In this document: in pieces, positions 50,012-58,816 of the stretch | Layout: the number at the start of each line of letters is the position of its first letter | How positions within the stretch are numbered: position 1 is the first letter of the stretch | Source of the DNA: Aggregatilineales bacterium | GTDB lineage: Bacteria > Chloroflexota > Anaerolineae > Aggregatilineales > Phototrophicaceae | Length of the DNA: 64,000 bases | Assembly (NCBI GenBank): GCA_030834905.1 | Contig: JAUQWZ010000023.1 | Location: 62,001 to 126,000, forward strand | Direction: 5' to 3' | The notes under the pieces: generated by a model | Databases searched by the model: none | Told to the model about the DNA's origin: nothing | What the model saw: the letters and a program-made list of their open reading frames with translations, nothing else | Position numbers and translations under genes: made by a program

Positions 50012-51721
50012 TCAGGTGCGTTCTTTGCTTCGTCCCGACCGCTGGAACAATCCCTTGCGGGTACCATTCTGCGCTTCGGGCATGGCGTAGTAATAACCAT
50101 AGCCGTAGCCGTAATCGTAGGCTTCGTCACGCGGGTTGATGCGGTTCACCACCACACCCCTGATCGTGACGCCTACGCGCGCGAACTGCTCTTTCGCGCG
50201 GACGGCACCGGCGCGGCGTGTATGACCACAGTCCAGCACCAGGATAACGTCTGCCTTCACGGTGGCGGCTAAGACGGGGCTGTCTGCCACCATGAGACAC
50301 GGCGGGGTATCAAAAATGATGACGTCAACATTGGTCGTCGCGTAGAAAGCGTCAATCCAGCGCTGCATGAGCGCCGATCCGAGCACTTCATTCGGGTTCG
50401 ACGGTAGGAATCCGCTGGTGATCACGCGCAGGCGAGGAACCGAGGTGTTTTGCAGGCACGCCTTCAGACTGCTCGGAATGTTCTCATCGCCCTTGCGCGA
50501 CGAATGACCATTCATACTGGTGGTCGGATCGGCAAACAGCAGAGTCGTCAGTCCAACGCTGTTATCCAGTTGGAAGATGTCATGCACTTTTGGGCGGCGC
50601 AGGTCGGCGTCTATCAGCAGCACCTGCAAACCCGCCAGCGCCATCGTTATTGCCAGATTTGCCGCGGTAACACTTTTCCCTTCTTCGGGGGCGGGGCTGG
50701 TGATGACGTAGACGGCTCTGGTCTGGTTGGTCTGGGAAAAGAGCAGATTCGTGCGCACAGTGCGGTAGCTCTCAGCGACTGGTGACATTGATGCCTGATT
50801 AGTGACCAGCTTGTCCGAGTACGGTTCGTTCTTCTTGCCAAAGCGAACGACAGCCCCCAGCACCGGCAGCGCCAGCGTTTGCGCCGCGTCCTCGGTGGTG
50901 CGGATGGTGTCGTCGAGATATTCGATCAACAGCGCTACGCCGAATGCCAGCGCCGCCCCAACCATCACGCCGAGCAGCGTTGTGGTGACGATACTTGAGC
51001 CGCTGGGCGAGGTTGGGACGCGCGCGCGCTCAATGATCTGGAGCGAGTTGGTGCGCTGCTGGAGCGCCGCAATCGTGTTGGTGAACTGCGCGGTGGTCGC
51101 CGCCGCCTGATTGATCTGCTCAATCGCGAAATTGCGGTCTTCTCGCAAGGTGCGAATCGCATCGGCGTCAGTTTCAGTTTCAAGCTGGCTGTTGATCAGT
51201 TCGAGTTCAGTCTGCGATTCGCGAAGCTGATTGGTCAGTTCGCTGATTCTGGCATTGGCGAAGTCGATCTGCGCCTGCTGGTCGGGCGTGAGATTGGTTG
51301 GGCTTTGTAGAATGAGTTGTTCCGCCAGCGTATTGGCGATATCGGCAGCCAGTACCGGGTCCTGATAGCTGATGCCGATGACCAGCAGCGACGTGCCGGT
51401 GAGAATTCGCGTGCTGATGAGCTTTCTCAGATCGGTCACCGACATGTCGCTCAGATTGAGAGAGTCAATCGTGGCTTGGAGCACATCGGTCGTCTGAACA
51501 ATCTGAGCGTAGGTTTGCGCCAGATCGATTCCGGTTCGGATTTCGGAACTGTCGGGATTTGGGGATTCGATATAGCGTCCAATGGAAAGCGTGGTTTGGG
51601 TTTCGTAGACGGGCGGGCGTCCGGTATTGACGATGAAACTCAGACCCCCGGCGACAAACGCTGCCAGAAGAATGAGCCACAGCCATTTGCGCACTAACCG
51701 AATATACTGAACTAACTCCAT
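50012..51721 (-). CDS. Wzz-type chain-length determinant fused to BY-kinase (polysaccharide co-polymerase/autokinase)
   Basis: A 569-residue protein joining a Wzz domain to a bacterial tyrosine kinase. The Wzz part has two membrane helices (about 14-32 and 245-265) flanking an extracytoplasmic coiled-coil region. The kinase part has Walker A SPAPEEGKS near 350, Walker A' LLIDADLRRPKVHD near 369 and Walker B VIIFDTPPCLMVADSPVL near 470. Near the C-terminus is a tyrosine cluster, YDYGYGYGYYYAMP (eight Tyr in 14), the expected autophosphorylation site. It controls polymer length and export in Wzy-dependent exopolysaccharide assembly. First gene of the block before FlaA1 and DUF4012. A weak promoter (-35 TTGACT 51762-51767, -10 AACAAT 51740-51745) lies upstream. 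Confidence 0.92.
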   Translation of the reverse strand: MELVQYIRLVRKWLWLILLAAFVAGGLSFIVNTGRPPVYETQTTLSIGRYIESPNPDSSEIRTGIDLAQTYAQIVQTTDVLQATIDSLNLSDMSVTDLRKLISTRILTGTSLLVIGISYQDPVLAADIANTLAEQLILQSPTNLTPDQQAQIDFANARISELTNQLRESQTELELINSQLETETDADAIRTLREDRNFAIEQINQAAATTAQFTNTIAALQQRTNSLQIIERARVPTSPSGSSIVTTTLLGVMVGAALAFGVALLIEYLDDTIRTTEDAAQTLALPVLGAVVRFGKKNEPYSDKLVTNQASMSPVAESYRTVRTNLLFSQTNQTRAVYVITSPAPEEGKSVTAANLAITMALAGLQVLLIDADLRRPKVHDIFQLDNSVGLTTLLFADPTTSMNGHSSRKGDENIPSSLKACLQNTSVPRLRVITSGFLPSNPNEVLGSALMQRWIDAFYATTNVDVIIFDTPPCLMVADSPVLAATVKADVILVLDCGHTRRAGAVRAKEQFARVGVTIRGVVVNRINPRDEAYDYGYGYGYYYAMPEAQNGTRKGLFQRSGRSKERT

Positions 51722-51845
51722 AAGACGGTTGACTCCCGAATTGTTCTCAACCCAATCACGGAGTCAAGCGGTGAAAGCGCGAAGACTGCGTGTGAGAGGT
51801 GATCCATCTCTGCCAGAGATTTCTGGCGAAATGAATGCCATTAGG

Positions 51846-51921
51846 ACTTACGCAGTTGAGCAGGCAATCTCGCTTAGACAGTGGGCTTAAGCCCACTGTC
51901 GGATCGGTCAACTGCGTAACT
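51846..51921. repeat. Nested palindrome, GCAGTTGA arms around GTGGGCTTAAGCCCAC
   Basis: Outer arms ACTTACGCAGTTGA (51846-51859) and TCAACTGCGTAACT (51908-51921) are inverted with one mismatch. The centre holds CAGTGGGCTTAAGCCCACTG. The central word recurs with a T/C and A/G change at 24884-24901, so this is another family of mobile or structured repeat. Confidence 0.75.
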
Positions 51922-52091
51922 TCTAGTCATATAAGTTTACCTATTATAAGGGCATAAACGCTTATTGTTGTGATAGAGAAAACACGAACATTGCTACCAA
52001 TACAAAGCGCCGCGGACACTAGCGTACTCATATTCTCCCGATTCAGCAACACATGTCAACCACACTCACGCATAATTTACTTTCTTGATTG

Positions 52092-52119
52092 TTGCAGATC
52101 ATACTAATTATGGTAAAGT
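52092..52119 (+). promoter_or_regulatory. Possible promoter of the secreted-protein gene
   Basis: TTGCAG (52092-52097) and TAAAGT (52114-52119) are separated by 16 bases in the most AT-rich stretch of the window, 77 bases before the ATG. Boxes match consensus only in part. Confidence 0.4.
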
Positions 52120-52195
52120 ATTTTTGAAATAGAGGATTAAAATAGGATAGTATATACCGTTGTTGTCATTTCTCTCCCACAAGGGGAACCCGCCT

Positions 52196-53452
52196 ATGTC
52201 TTCTCGCAAAACCTTCTTGCTTGTGATGTGCCTGCTGTTCTCATTCACAATGATCCCGACGGTTGCGGCGCAGACCCCGGATACTTGTCCCGGCTTAGTT
52301 ACCTATGCTATCAACCAGCTTGCCACTAACTGTGCTAACACCGATCCTAATTCCGTTTGTTATGGCTATGAGTCAGTGGAAGCAGCCTTCAGCCAGCCGG
52401 TCGAGTCGAACTTCTTTAGCGAAGTCGGTGATCGCGCTGAATTGACCGAAGTTCAGGCAGTTCGGACAGGTCCGTTCGATCTCGATGAAGAAGAATGGGG
52501 TCTGAGCCTGATACACGTGCAGGCAAACGTGCCAGCCGCGCTGCCCGGCGCAGTCTATCTGCTGCTCGGTGGCGTCGAGGTGGAAAACGATGTTGAGCCG
52601 GAAGATGCGCTGATCCTTCTGGACGAAGGAGTGGCGGTCACATCTTCCTCAGCGGCAGACCTGCGCACATACCCGGAAGGGCTGGGCTTTATCGACTCCG
52701 AAGTGATTGAGACCATCCCTGCTGGCGCGCTGCTGACCGCCGACGCTGTGAGTGAAGATGAAGAGTGGGCACGGGTCGCCTATCTGGATACGGCGGGGTG
52801 GATAACGGCAGCATCACTCGTGGACGCCGATGCTCTGGCTGACCTACCGGTGATCATGCCGGATGACTTCACGCCGATGCAAAGCTTCTACTTCCGCGTT
52901 GGCATTGGCGGGCAGCCGTGTACGCTGGCACCGTCACTGTTAATCATTCAGGGGACGCCTGACATACCGGTGGATATCCGCCTGCATGATACCAATATTC
53001 GCATCGAGTCCACCATCATCCTGCGAACGCTGCCCCCGGGCGATGATCTGGGCGATGCGGTTGAACTTATCACCCTGTTTGGCATGGCAACCATTCACCC
53101 CGGACAGCCCAATGCGATACGGGTTCCGCCCGGTTATTCCAGCCAGGTTTTTCTGGGTGAGTTCGCCGATCTGGGCATCGAAGGCGACGAGGATGAGAAG
53201 ACGCTGGTGGGCAGTTGGTCAGCGCCGCGAGCACTAAGCCAGGCTGAACTTGATCAGCTTGACATCCTCGGCTCTCTGCCGCCGAATATCCTGCATTATC
53301 CGTTTGAAATCCCGTCCATTATCCGTCCTTCGGGTATCGGTCAGGTGATTGCGCGGTTGATCTTCCGCAATCCGCGCGCGCTTGATGTTGCCCGTCGCGC
53401 CTGCGAACGCGAACTGCTGCCTGAGGAAATCTGCCAGTACCTGGGGCTGTAA
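52196..53452 (+). CDS. Secreted protein with SH3b-like module, function unknown
   Basis: About 418 residues. The signal peptide is MSSRKTFLLVMCLLFSFTMI followed by PTVAAQ, cleaved near residue 26. The N-terminal ~110 residues contain four Cys and a CYGYESVEAAF motif. A region at about 145-210 (SSAADLRTYPEGLGFIDSEV, then WARVAYLDTAGWITAASL) resembles SH3b. The C-terminal 200 residues are unrecognised but end in a Cys-containing helix (RRACERELLPEEICQYLGL). ATG 52196 has AAGGGGA about 9 bases upstream. It is monocistronic with its own promoter and a strong terminator. Related in style to the secreted proteins at 3972 and 19606. Confidence 0.7.
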   Translation: MSSRKTFLLVMCLLFSFTMIPTVAAQTPDTCPGLVTYAINQLATNCANTDPNSVCYGYESVEAAFSQPVESNFFSEVGDRAELTEVQAVRTGPFDLDEEEWGLSLIHVQANVPAALPGAVYLLLGGVEVENDVEPEDALILLDEGVAVTSSSAADLRTYPEGLGFIDSEVIETIPAGALLTADAVSEDEEWARVAYLDTAGWITAASLVDADALADLPVIMPDDFTPMQSFYFRVGIGGQPCTLAPSLLIIQGTPDIPVDIRLHDTNIRIESTIILRTLPPGDDLGDAVELITLFGMATIHPGQPNAIRVPPGYSSQVFLGEFADLGIEGDEDEKTLVGSWSAPRALSQAELDQLDILGSLPPNILHYPFEIPSIIRPSGIGQVIARLIFRNPRALDVARRACERELLPEEICQYLGL

Positions 53453-53479
53453 TCCTCCTGCACCCATTGACCTAATCAG

Positions 53480-53511
53480 GAAGCCCTCACGATTGAGGGC
53501 TTCTTTTATTT
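53480..53511 (+). terminator. Rho-independent terminator
   Basis: GAAGCCCTCA and TGAGGGCTTC form a 10-pair stem around CGAT, followed by TTTTATTTT. It ends the secreted-protein gene; the convergent PASTA gene stops at 53531. Confidence 0.9.
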
Positions 53512-53530
53512 TCCGGAGCTGACCAACCGG

Positions 53531-54613
53531 TTACCGGGGCATGACGCAGATCGTGACTCTGTCGGCGACTGCCGCCGGACATTCGCGCCGTTCATCATCG
53601 GCAGCGCTGTCCACGACAAAATTGGCAAGCCAGAAGGCAACGTTGGACGCCAGATGAAGCTGGGCGATCTGGTCGCATGGCTCCGGCGGCGCGGCGCTGG
53701 CGTTATCGCTGGTGAACAAGACGCACTGACCGGGCGCGAGCTGCCCGATATTCGCCGGGGTGGGCGGGTTTCCAAACAGCCCGGGGTCGCCCACCTGAAC
53801 CGGCAGCCCGGCGATGGACAGGTTAGGGTTGTAGTTAAGAATCGTCGTTTGTCCGGTCGGCATCCACTTGTCCAGCGACCGGTTGATGACCGCAAAGGCG
53901 TCGGTAGTGTAGGTGAAATACACATAAGAGGTGATTTCGCTGGCAGCCCCGCCCGCCGTGACATAGGCTTCACAACGCAGCGGCTGATCCTGCGTTCCCA
54001 CCGGCGCGGCATCGCACGAGGCGCGTTCGACGCCGTTTTCGATGACGCTGAAGCGTACCACGCCGTTGGCAGTCGTCCAGAAATGCTCCTGCGGATTATT
54101 GGTTGTCAGCCAGCGCGTGGACGCACAGCCAGCAACATCCTTCGCCGCGCCCCGGCTGATCGACCAGACCTGCCCACAGTCGCCCGGGGCAAGCGCGCCC
54201 GTCCAGCGTGACGCCGCGAATGAAGCCGACGCGCCTTCGGTCGCCGTGAAGATCAGACCGCCGATATTGACCGGCGCGCCGGACAGGTTGACCAGCGTCA
54301 AATCGTTGTCGTCGTAGACCAGGACGATGTTGGACGTGCGCAGCACCGTCACGTCTACCGGCGTGCCCGGCGCAGCCGATGCTCCCGCCTCAAGCGATTG
54401 AGCGCCGACTGTATTTTCGGGCAGACCGGATGCCGCTTCCCAGCGTACCGGCGTCTGATTCCCCAGGGTTAGCCCGGCGCGGTTGAGCGCTGCTGCTGCC
54501 TGCGGTACATTCAGACCAATGATCACCGGCACAGACACTGCTTCCTGAGCCGATAAACCGACCGACGCCGGCAGACACAAGAGCAGCAATACAATGATAC
54601 TGAGTCGTTTCAT
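53531..54613 (-). CDS. Secreted PASTA-domain protein (no kinase)
   Basis: About 360 residues. The signal peptide (MKRLSIIVLLLLCLPASVGL then SAQ) is followed at once by one PASTA domain at about 27-90 (VPVIIGLNVPQAAAALNRAG, then SLEAGASAAPGTPVDVTVL). The rest, about 95-360, is two related beta domains rich in Asn and Gly, starting LVYDDNDLTLVNLSGAPVNI and with paired Cys in GDCGQVWS and VAGCAS. PASTA domains bind peptidoglycan or beta-lactams and normally belong to Ser/Thr kinases or penicillin-binding proteins; here the domain is on a free exported protein. ATG 54613 has GGGAG upstream. Cell-wall attachment is plausible; function unknown. Confidence 0.78.
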   Translation of the reverse strand: MKRLSIIVLLLLCLPASVGLSAQEAVSVPVIIGLNVPQAAAALNRAGLTLGNQTPVRWEAASGLPENTVGAQSLEAGASAAPGTPVDVTVLRTSNIVLVYDDNDLTLVNLSGAPVNIGGLIFTATEGASASFAASRWTGALAPGDCGQVWSISRGAAKDVAGCASTRWLTTNNPQEHFWTTANGVVRFSVIENGVERASCDAAPVGTQDQPLRCEAYVTAGGAASEITSYVYFTYTTDAFAVINRSLDKWMPTGQTTILNYNPNLSIAGLPVQVGDPGLFGNPPTPANIGQLAPGQCVLFTSDNASAAPPEPCDQIAQLHLASNVAFWLANFVVDSAADDERRECPAAVADRVTICVMPR

Positions 54614-54691
54614 GCCAATCTCCCTGCAATACGCGGACAATATAGTATAGTTCGCTGAAAACCAAAATCGCCTGTTGAAACGCTGGTTCAT

Positions 54692-54708
54692 ATAAAACAA
54701 CGTTTTAT
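54692..54708. promoter_or_regulatory. Palindrome upstream of the GH43 gene
   Basis: ATAAAAC and GTTTTAT around AAC, 58 bases before the GH43 ATG. A regulator site is possible, but the odd centre does not match the usual LacI pattern and there is only one copy. Confidence 0.3.
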
Positions 54709-54765
54709 GCAGGATTTTGTTACACTGCGATTAGAAGCGAAGCGCCAGAATATTGGGGGCAAATC

Positions 54766-55641
54766 ATGCTGACGAACAGCGATATCAACATCCGTGACCC
54801 GTTTGTGCTGCCAGTCGTGGCAGAGAAGCAGTATTACCTGTATGGCACCACCGGCGCGCAGACCTGGACAGGTTTGGCATCGGGTTTTGACTGCTACACG
54901 GGCACAGATTTGCAGCACTGGGAAGGACCATTCCCGGCATTCCGTCCGCCGGTGGGATTCTGGTCTGACCGCAATTTCTGGGCACCTGAAGTGCATGTTT
55001 ACCACGGACGCCACTATATGTTCGCCAGCTTCAAGGCTGAAGGAGTCTGCCGGGGGACGCAGATTCTGGCTGCCGAGCGTCCGCAGGGTCCTTTCCTGCC
55101 CATCAGCGAGGGTCCGGTGACGCCGAGCGATTGGGAAAGTCTGGATGGAACGCTGTTCGTGGATGCTGATGACCAACCGTGGATGGTTTTTTGTCACGAG
55201 TGGGTGCAGGTTGGCGATGGTGAAATCTGCGCCCTGCGTCTGAGCGATGATCTGACAGCAGCGGCAGGGCAGCCACAGTTGTTATTCAGGGCATCCGAGG
55301 CACCCTGGGCTGTCGAGATCGCCTCAAAGAACCGAAAAGGCTACGTCACCGACGGTCCCTGGATGCATCGACTGCCGAATGGTGATCTGCTGATGCTGTG
55401 GTCAAGTTTTGGTCAGGGTGGGTATACCATCGGCGTGGCGCGCTCAACTTCCGGCGGCGTGCTGGGACCATGGCAGCAGCTGCCTGAGCCGCTGTACACC
55501 GGAAATGGCGGTCACTGTATGGTGTTTCGCGGCTTCGATGGTCAACTGCTGCTGGCGCTGCACCGCCCTAACGCAACCCCGGAGGAGCGCCCGCAGTTTG
55601 TCGCCCTGCGCGAGAACGAGTCATCAATAGAGATCGCCTGA
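54766..55641 (+). CDS. GH43-family glycosidase
   Basis: Five-bladed propeller glycosidase, 291 residues, catalytic domain only, without signal peptide. The general base is Asp11 in NIRDPFVL. The pKa-modulating Asp is near 127 in LDGTLFVDADDQPWMVFCHE. The acid position, usually Glu in an EGP motif, reads TDGPWMHRLPNGDLLMLWSS near 196. Arabinan- or xylan-derived oligosaccharides are the usual substrates. It is followed by a clear terminator and then by the second LacI gene, so it is likely part of the same plant-polysaccharide programme but separately transcribed. Confidence 0.85.
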   Translation: MLTNSDINIRDPFVLPVVAEKQYYLYGTTGAQTWTGLASGFDCYTGTDLQHWEGPFPAFRPPVGFWSDRNFWAPEVHVYHGRHYMFASFKAEGVCRGTQILAAERPQGPFLPISEGPVTPSDWESLDGTLFVDADDQPWMVFCHEWVQVGDGEICALRLSDDLTAAAGQPQLLFRASEAPWAVEIASKNRKGYVTDGPWMHRLPNGDLLMLWSSFGQGGYTIGVARSTSGGVLGPWQQLPEPLYTGNGGHCMVFRGFDGQLLLALHRPNATPEERPQFVALRENESSIEIA

Positions 55642-55679
55642 AAATTCCAGCGTCGTTTTAGCCAGTAAAGCAAAATCAG

Positions 55680-55714
55680 TTCCGAACTGCTTGACGTAGT
55701 TCGGAATTTGTTTT
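55680..55714 (+). terminator. Rho-independent terminator of the GH43 gene
   Basis: TTCCGAACT (55680-55688) pairs with AGTTCGGAA (55698-55706) across a 9-base loop, followed by TTTGTTTT. The loop contains TTGACG (55691-55696), which with TACAGT (55714-55719) at 17-base spacing could be the -35 of the following lacI promoter. Confidence 0.8.
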
Positions 55715-55728
55715 ACAGTGTATTCACA

Positions 55729-55744
55729 CGTGTCAATTGACACG
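55729..55744. promoter_or_regulatory. Candidate operator of the second LacI repressor
   Basis: CGTGTCAATTGACACG, a perfect 16-base palindrome just downstream of the possible promoter (55691-55719) and 34 bases before the lacI ATG. Autoregulation is the simplest reading. I found no second copy before the adjacent transporter operon. Confidence 0.6.
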
Positions 55745-55777
55745 ATAAAATTGAATTTATAAACAGTAGTGCATTTT

Positions 55778-56797
55778 ATGAAAAGACCGACCCAAAAAGA
55801 TGTGGCGCTTAGGGCAGGTGTTTCTCGCTCGACCGTGTCCTATGTGCTCAACGACCAGACCCAACTGAAGATCCCCATTTCTGACGAAACCCGGCAGCGA
55901 GTCATGCAGGCGATTGCTGATCTCGGCTACGAACCGGATGCGCGGGCGCAGTCTCTGCGACGGGGATCAACCAACATTGTGGGCGTGATCATCCCCGTCA
56001 TCCAAAACCCGTTCTTCTGGCAAATTCTGACCGGCATCTCTGACGCGCTGCGGGAAGCCAGTTACAGCCTCCATTTGTTCCACAATCCACAGGATTTGAA
56101 GCAGGGAGCCTACACCGTCCGCGAATTAGCGCGCCAGCGCGTGGATGGTTTCATTCTGCTGGCAGCCGTCAAATACCTGCTGCCTACGCTGACCGAACAC
56201 CTGCGAAATTCCGGGCAGCCAATCGTTGAAATCACGGCAACTGAAGCCGAGTTCGATCATGTCATCCACAGCTATTCCAGCGGCACCTACGCGCTCATGG
56301 ATCATCTGCTTGAAATGGGACACCGGCGAATCGGCTTCATCTACGGGGTCACGCAGGAAGTGCAGGGGCTGGATCGCCTGCTCGCCTATCGTCAGGTGCT
56401 GCACGAAACCGGACTGACTGACAGCCGTCGCTTTGAAGCCCGGTGCAGCGATCAGTTGGAAGATGCTTATCAGGCTGCCTACACCCTGCTCAGCCAACCA
56501 GATCGTCCGACAGCGCTGCTGGTCATCAACGATATGCTGGCGATAGCCGTGATGCGTGCCGCCAGTGACCTGGGACTGGCTATTCCGGACGATCTGTCGG
56601 TTGCCGGTTTCGACGACATTTCGTTTTCCAGCTACACCTTTCCACGCCTCACGACCGTCTCTGGAATGGCGGAAAGCAGCGGACGTGATGCGGTGCGGCT
56701 GCTGCTCGGTCGCTTCGCGGAACCCGATCTTCCTCAGCAGGTGACCTCGGCGGAGGGGCGGCTTATCGTTCGCGAGTCAACGGGTCCGGCTCGGTGA
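55778..56797 (+). CDS. LacI-family transcriptional regulator
   Basis: About 339 residues. The helix-turn-helix begins TQKDVALRAGVSRSTVSYVL, the hinge is YEPDARAQSLRRGSTNIVGV and the sensor core follows, ending VAGFDDISFSSYTFPRLTTV. ATG 55778 is preferred over an in-frame GTG three codons upstream; neither has a good ribosome site. Next to a CUT1 transporter, GH43 and GH78, so the inducer is probably a plant cell-wall oligosaccharide such as a rhamnose- or arabinose-containing one. Confidence 0.92.
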   Translation: MKRPTQKDVALRAGVSRSTVSYVLNDQTQLKIPISDETRQRVMQAIADLGYEPDARAQSLRRGSTNIVGVIIPVIQNPFFWQILTGISDALREASYSLHLFHNPQDLKQGAYTVRELARQRVDGFILLAAVKYLLPTLTEHLRNSGQPIVEITATEAEFDHVIHSYSSGTYALMDHLLEMGHRRIGFIYGVTQEVQGLDRLLAYRQVLHETGLTDSRRFEARCSDQLEDAYQAAYTLLSQPDRPTALLVINDMLAIAVMRAASDLGLAIPDDLSVAGFDDISFSSYTFPRLTTVSGMAESSGRDAVRLLLGRFAEPDLPQQVTSAEGRLIVRESTGPAR

Positions 56798-56904
56798 ACG
56801 GCGAAAGGGCAAGGAAAACGTCCAGCATCGGAACTTAAATTGTGGCAGCGCAGGTTTTACAGAACAGCTTATTCGGGGAATCAAGATGAAAAGGAAGTTT
56901 CCTG

Positions 56905-57873
56905 GTGCGTAACACGTCCGGCATCATCAACCTTTTCAGGCGCAACGTCGTCGCATATATGTTCCTCCTGCCGTGGCTCGTGGGATTCTTCATCCTTACG
57001 GTTTACCCGATGGGTTACTCACTGGTGCTCAGTTTCACCGATTATGACTTCACCCAGCCCAATTCGACCCAGTGGATCGGGCTGGGCAATTATCTGAAGA
57101 TGTTCGGGTCAGTATTCGGGATGACTGAGTTCACCGCCCCCACGGGCGAACTCATGCGCGTGGATCCGTACTACATAAAGTCGCTGTCGGTGACGTTCAC
57201 CTATGTGTTCGTGTCTGTGCCGCTGAAGCTGGTTTTCGCGCTTGGCGTGGCGATGCTGATGAACCAGAAACTGCGCTTTGTGCCGTTCTACCGCGCTGTG
57301 TACTACATCCCGACGCTCCTCGGCGGCTCAATCGCTATCGCGGTGCTTTGGCGGAAGCTGTTTGAGCGCGACGGCTTGATCAACGGCGTGCTGGCAGCCA
57401 TCGGCTTTACCGATCTCCCTGCCTGGATAACCAGTCCTAATTACGCCCTCGGGACGCTTATTCTGCTGTCAGTCTGGCAGTTCGGCTCATCGATGATCAT
57501 CTTCCTGGCGGGGTTGAAGCAGATTCCGCAGGAGTATTACGACGCGGCGAGCGTGGACGGCGCGGGCAAAGTGCAGCAGTTTATAGCCATCACCATACCG
57601 CTGCTGTCGCCGGTCATTCTGTTCAATCTGGTCATACAGATGATCGGCGCGTTCCAGGCGTTCACGCAGGCATATATCATCGGCGGCGGCAGGGGCGGCG
57701 TGCTCAACTCGACGCTGTTCTATACCCTTCACATGTACATTCAGGGATGGGCATACCACGAACTGGGGTATGCGTCCGCCATGGCGTGGGTGCTGCTGCT
57801 CATTATCGGCGTGCTGACTGCGATTGTCTTTAAATCATCGAGATGGTGGGTGGATTATGGTGTTGGAGAATAA
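56905..57873 (+). CDS. CUT1 sugar ABC transporter permease (MalF type)
   Basis: A 322-residue permease with six helices, the first beginning YMFLLPWLVGFFILTVYPMG. The EAA loop is EYYDAASVDGAGKVQQFIAI near residue 215. The start is GTG with AAGGAAG 7 bases upstream. An inserted loop between helices 1 and 2 (FGMTEFTAPTGELMRVDPYY) is longer than in MalF-like permeases of the first cluster. It overlaps the next permease by 17 bases. No ATPase gene in the cluster. Confidence 0.93.
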   Translation: MRNTSGIINLFRRNVVAYMFLLPWLVGFFILTVYPMGYSLVLSFTDYDFTQPNSTQWIGLGNYLKMFGSVFGMTEFTAPTGELMRVDPYYIKSLSVTFTYVFVSVPLKLVFALGVAMLMNQKLRFVPFYRAVYYIPTLLGGSIAIAVLWRKLFERDGLINGVLAAIGFTDLPAWITSPNYALGTLILLSVWQFGSSMIIFLAGLKQIPQEYYDAASVDGAGKVQQFIAITIPLLSPVILFNLVIQMIGAFQAFTQAYIIGGGRGGVLNSTLFYTLHMYIQGWAYHELGYASAMAWVLLLIIGVLTAIVFKSSRWWVDYGVGE

Positions 57874-58720
57874 CGGTAAAGCCGCGACGTTAGTACGCCA
57901 TGGTTTGACCCATGCGTTCATCATCATCCTGGGCGTGGCGATGATCTACCCCATCCTCTGGATGGTGATCAGTTCGTTTAAGCCCAACAATATGATTTTC
58001 AGCGACCCGGGGCTGATACCGAAGGCTTTGACGATTGAAAACTACATCTCCGGGTGGCGCGGCTACGCGGGCACGACTTTCGGGACGTTTTTCTTTAATT
58101 CGCTCGTCATGTGCGCTATCGCCGTCGTCGGCAACGTGATCTCCTGCTCTATGGCGGCGTATGCCTTCGCGCGGCTCAAATTCGTGGGCAGGGGCGTCTG
58201 GTTCGCGCTGATGATGATCACGCTGATGCTGCCGGGTCATGTCACGCTGGTGCCGCGCTATATCATGTTCAACTCCTTCGGCTGGGTGGGTTCCTATCTC
58301 CCGATACTCGCGCCGAAATTCCTCGCGACCGATGCCTTCTTCGTGTTCCTGCTGGTGCAGTTCATGCGCGGTCTGCCCAGAGAGATCGAAGAGGCGGCGA
58401 TCATCGACGGGTGCAGCAAGCTGGGGGTGTATTTGCGAATCGTCATTCCGCTGGCGACCCCGGCTCTGGTGACCACAGCGCTGTTCACGTTTCTGTGGAC
58501 TTGGGACGACTTTTTCAACCAACTGCTGTACCTCACCACGCCGGCAAGTTTCACTGTATCAAGGGCATTGCGCACATTTGTCGGCGACGCGGGCGCGGTA
58601 TCCAACTGGGGCGGCGCGCTGGCGATGTCAACGCTGTCTGTAGTTCCCGCCTTTATCCTGTTCTTCGCCTTGCAGAAATACTTTGTTCAGGGTATCGCGA
58701 CCACAGGCATAAAGGGCTAG
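57857..58720 (+). CDS. CUT1 sugar ABC transporter permease (MalG type)
   Basis: About 287 residues, six helices, EAA loop EIEEAAIIDGCSKLGVYLRI near residue 190 and the short C-terminal ALQKYFVQGIATTGIKG. ATG 57857 lies within the end of the preceding permease gene (17-base overlap in another frame), with GGGTGG upstream, indicating coupled translation. Partner of the permease at 56905 and the binding protein at 58817. Confidence 0.93.
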   Translation: MVLENNGKAATLVRHGLTHAFIIILGVAMIYPILWMVISSFKPNNMIFSDPGLIPKALTIENYISGWRGYAGTTFGTFFFNSLVMCAIAVVGNVISCSMAAYAFARLKFVGRGVWFALMMITLMLPGHVTLVPRYIMFNSFGWVGSYLPILAPKFLATDAFFVFLLVQFMRGLPREIEEAAIIDGCSKLGVYLRIVIPLATPALVTTALFTFLWTWDDFFNQLLYLTTPASFTVSRALRTFVGDAGAVSNWGGALAMSTLSVVPAFILFFALQKYFVQGIATTGIKG

Positions 58721-58816
58721 CGCTATGACAGGAGAGAATGATTATGAAATGACAATCGGTGACGTTTTTCGGATCTGCCCGCTGAAACTTTAAACTGCTA
58801 TAGAAACAGGAGCCTT

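Larger units (their letters stand above)
51722..52195. other. 474-base gap between divergent genes
   Basis: Holds the exopolysaccharide promoter region near 51740-51767, the nested palindrome at 51846-51921, and then an AT-rich stretch (about 51940-52160) with the promoter of the plus-strand secreted-protein gene. No coding content seen. Confidence 0.6.

Noticed and set aside
58721..58816. Operator search before the second binding-protein gene
   Set aside because: A TGACAATCGGTGAC string looks faintly symmetric but does not match the 55729 palindrome or a CG-centred site.
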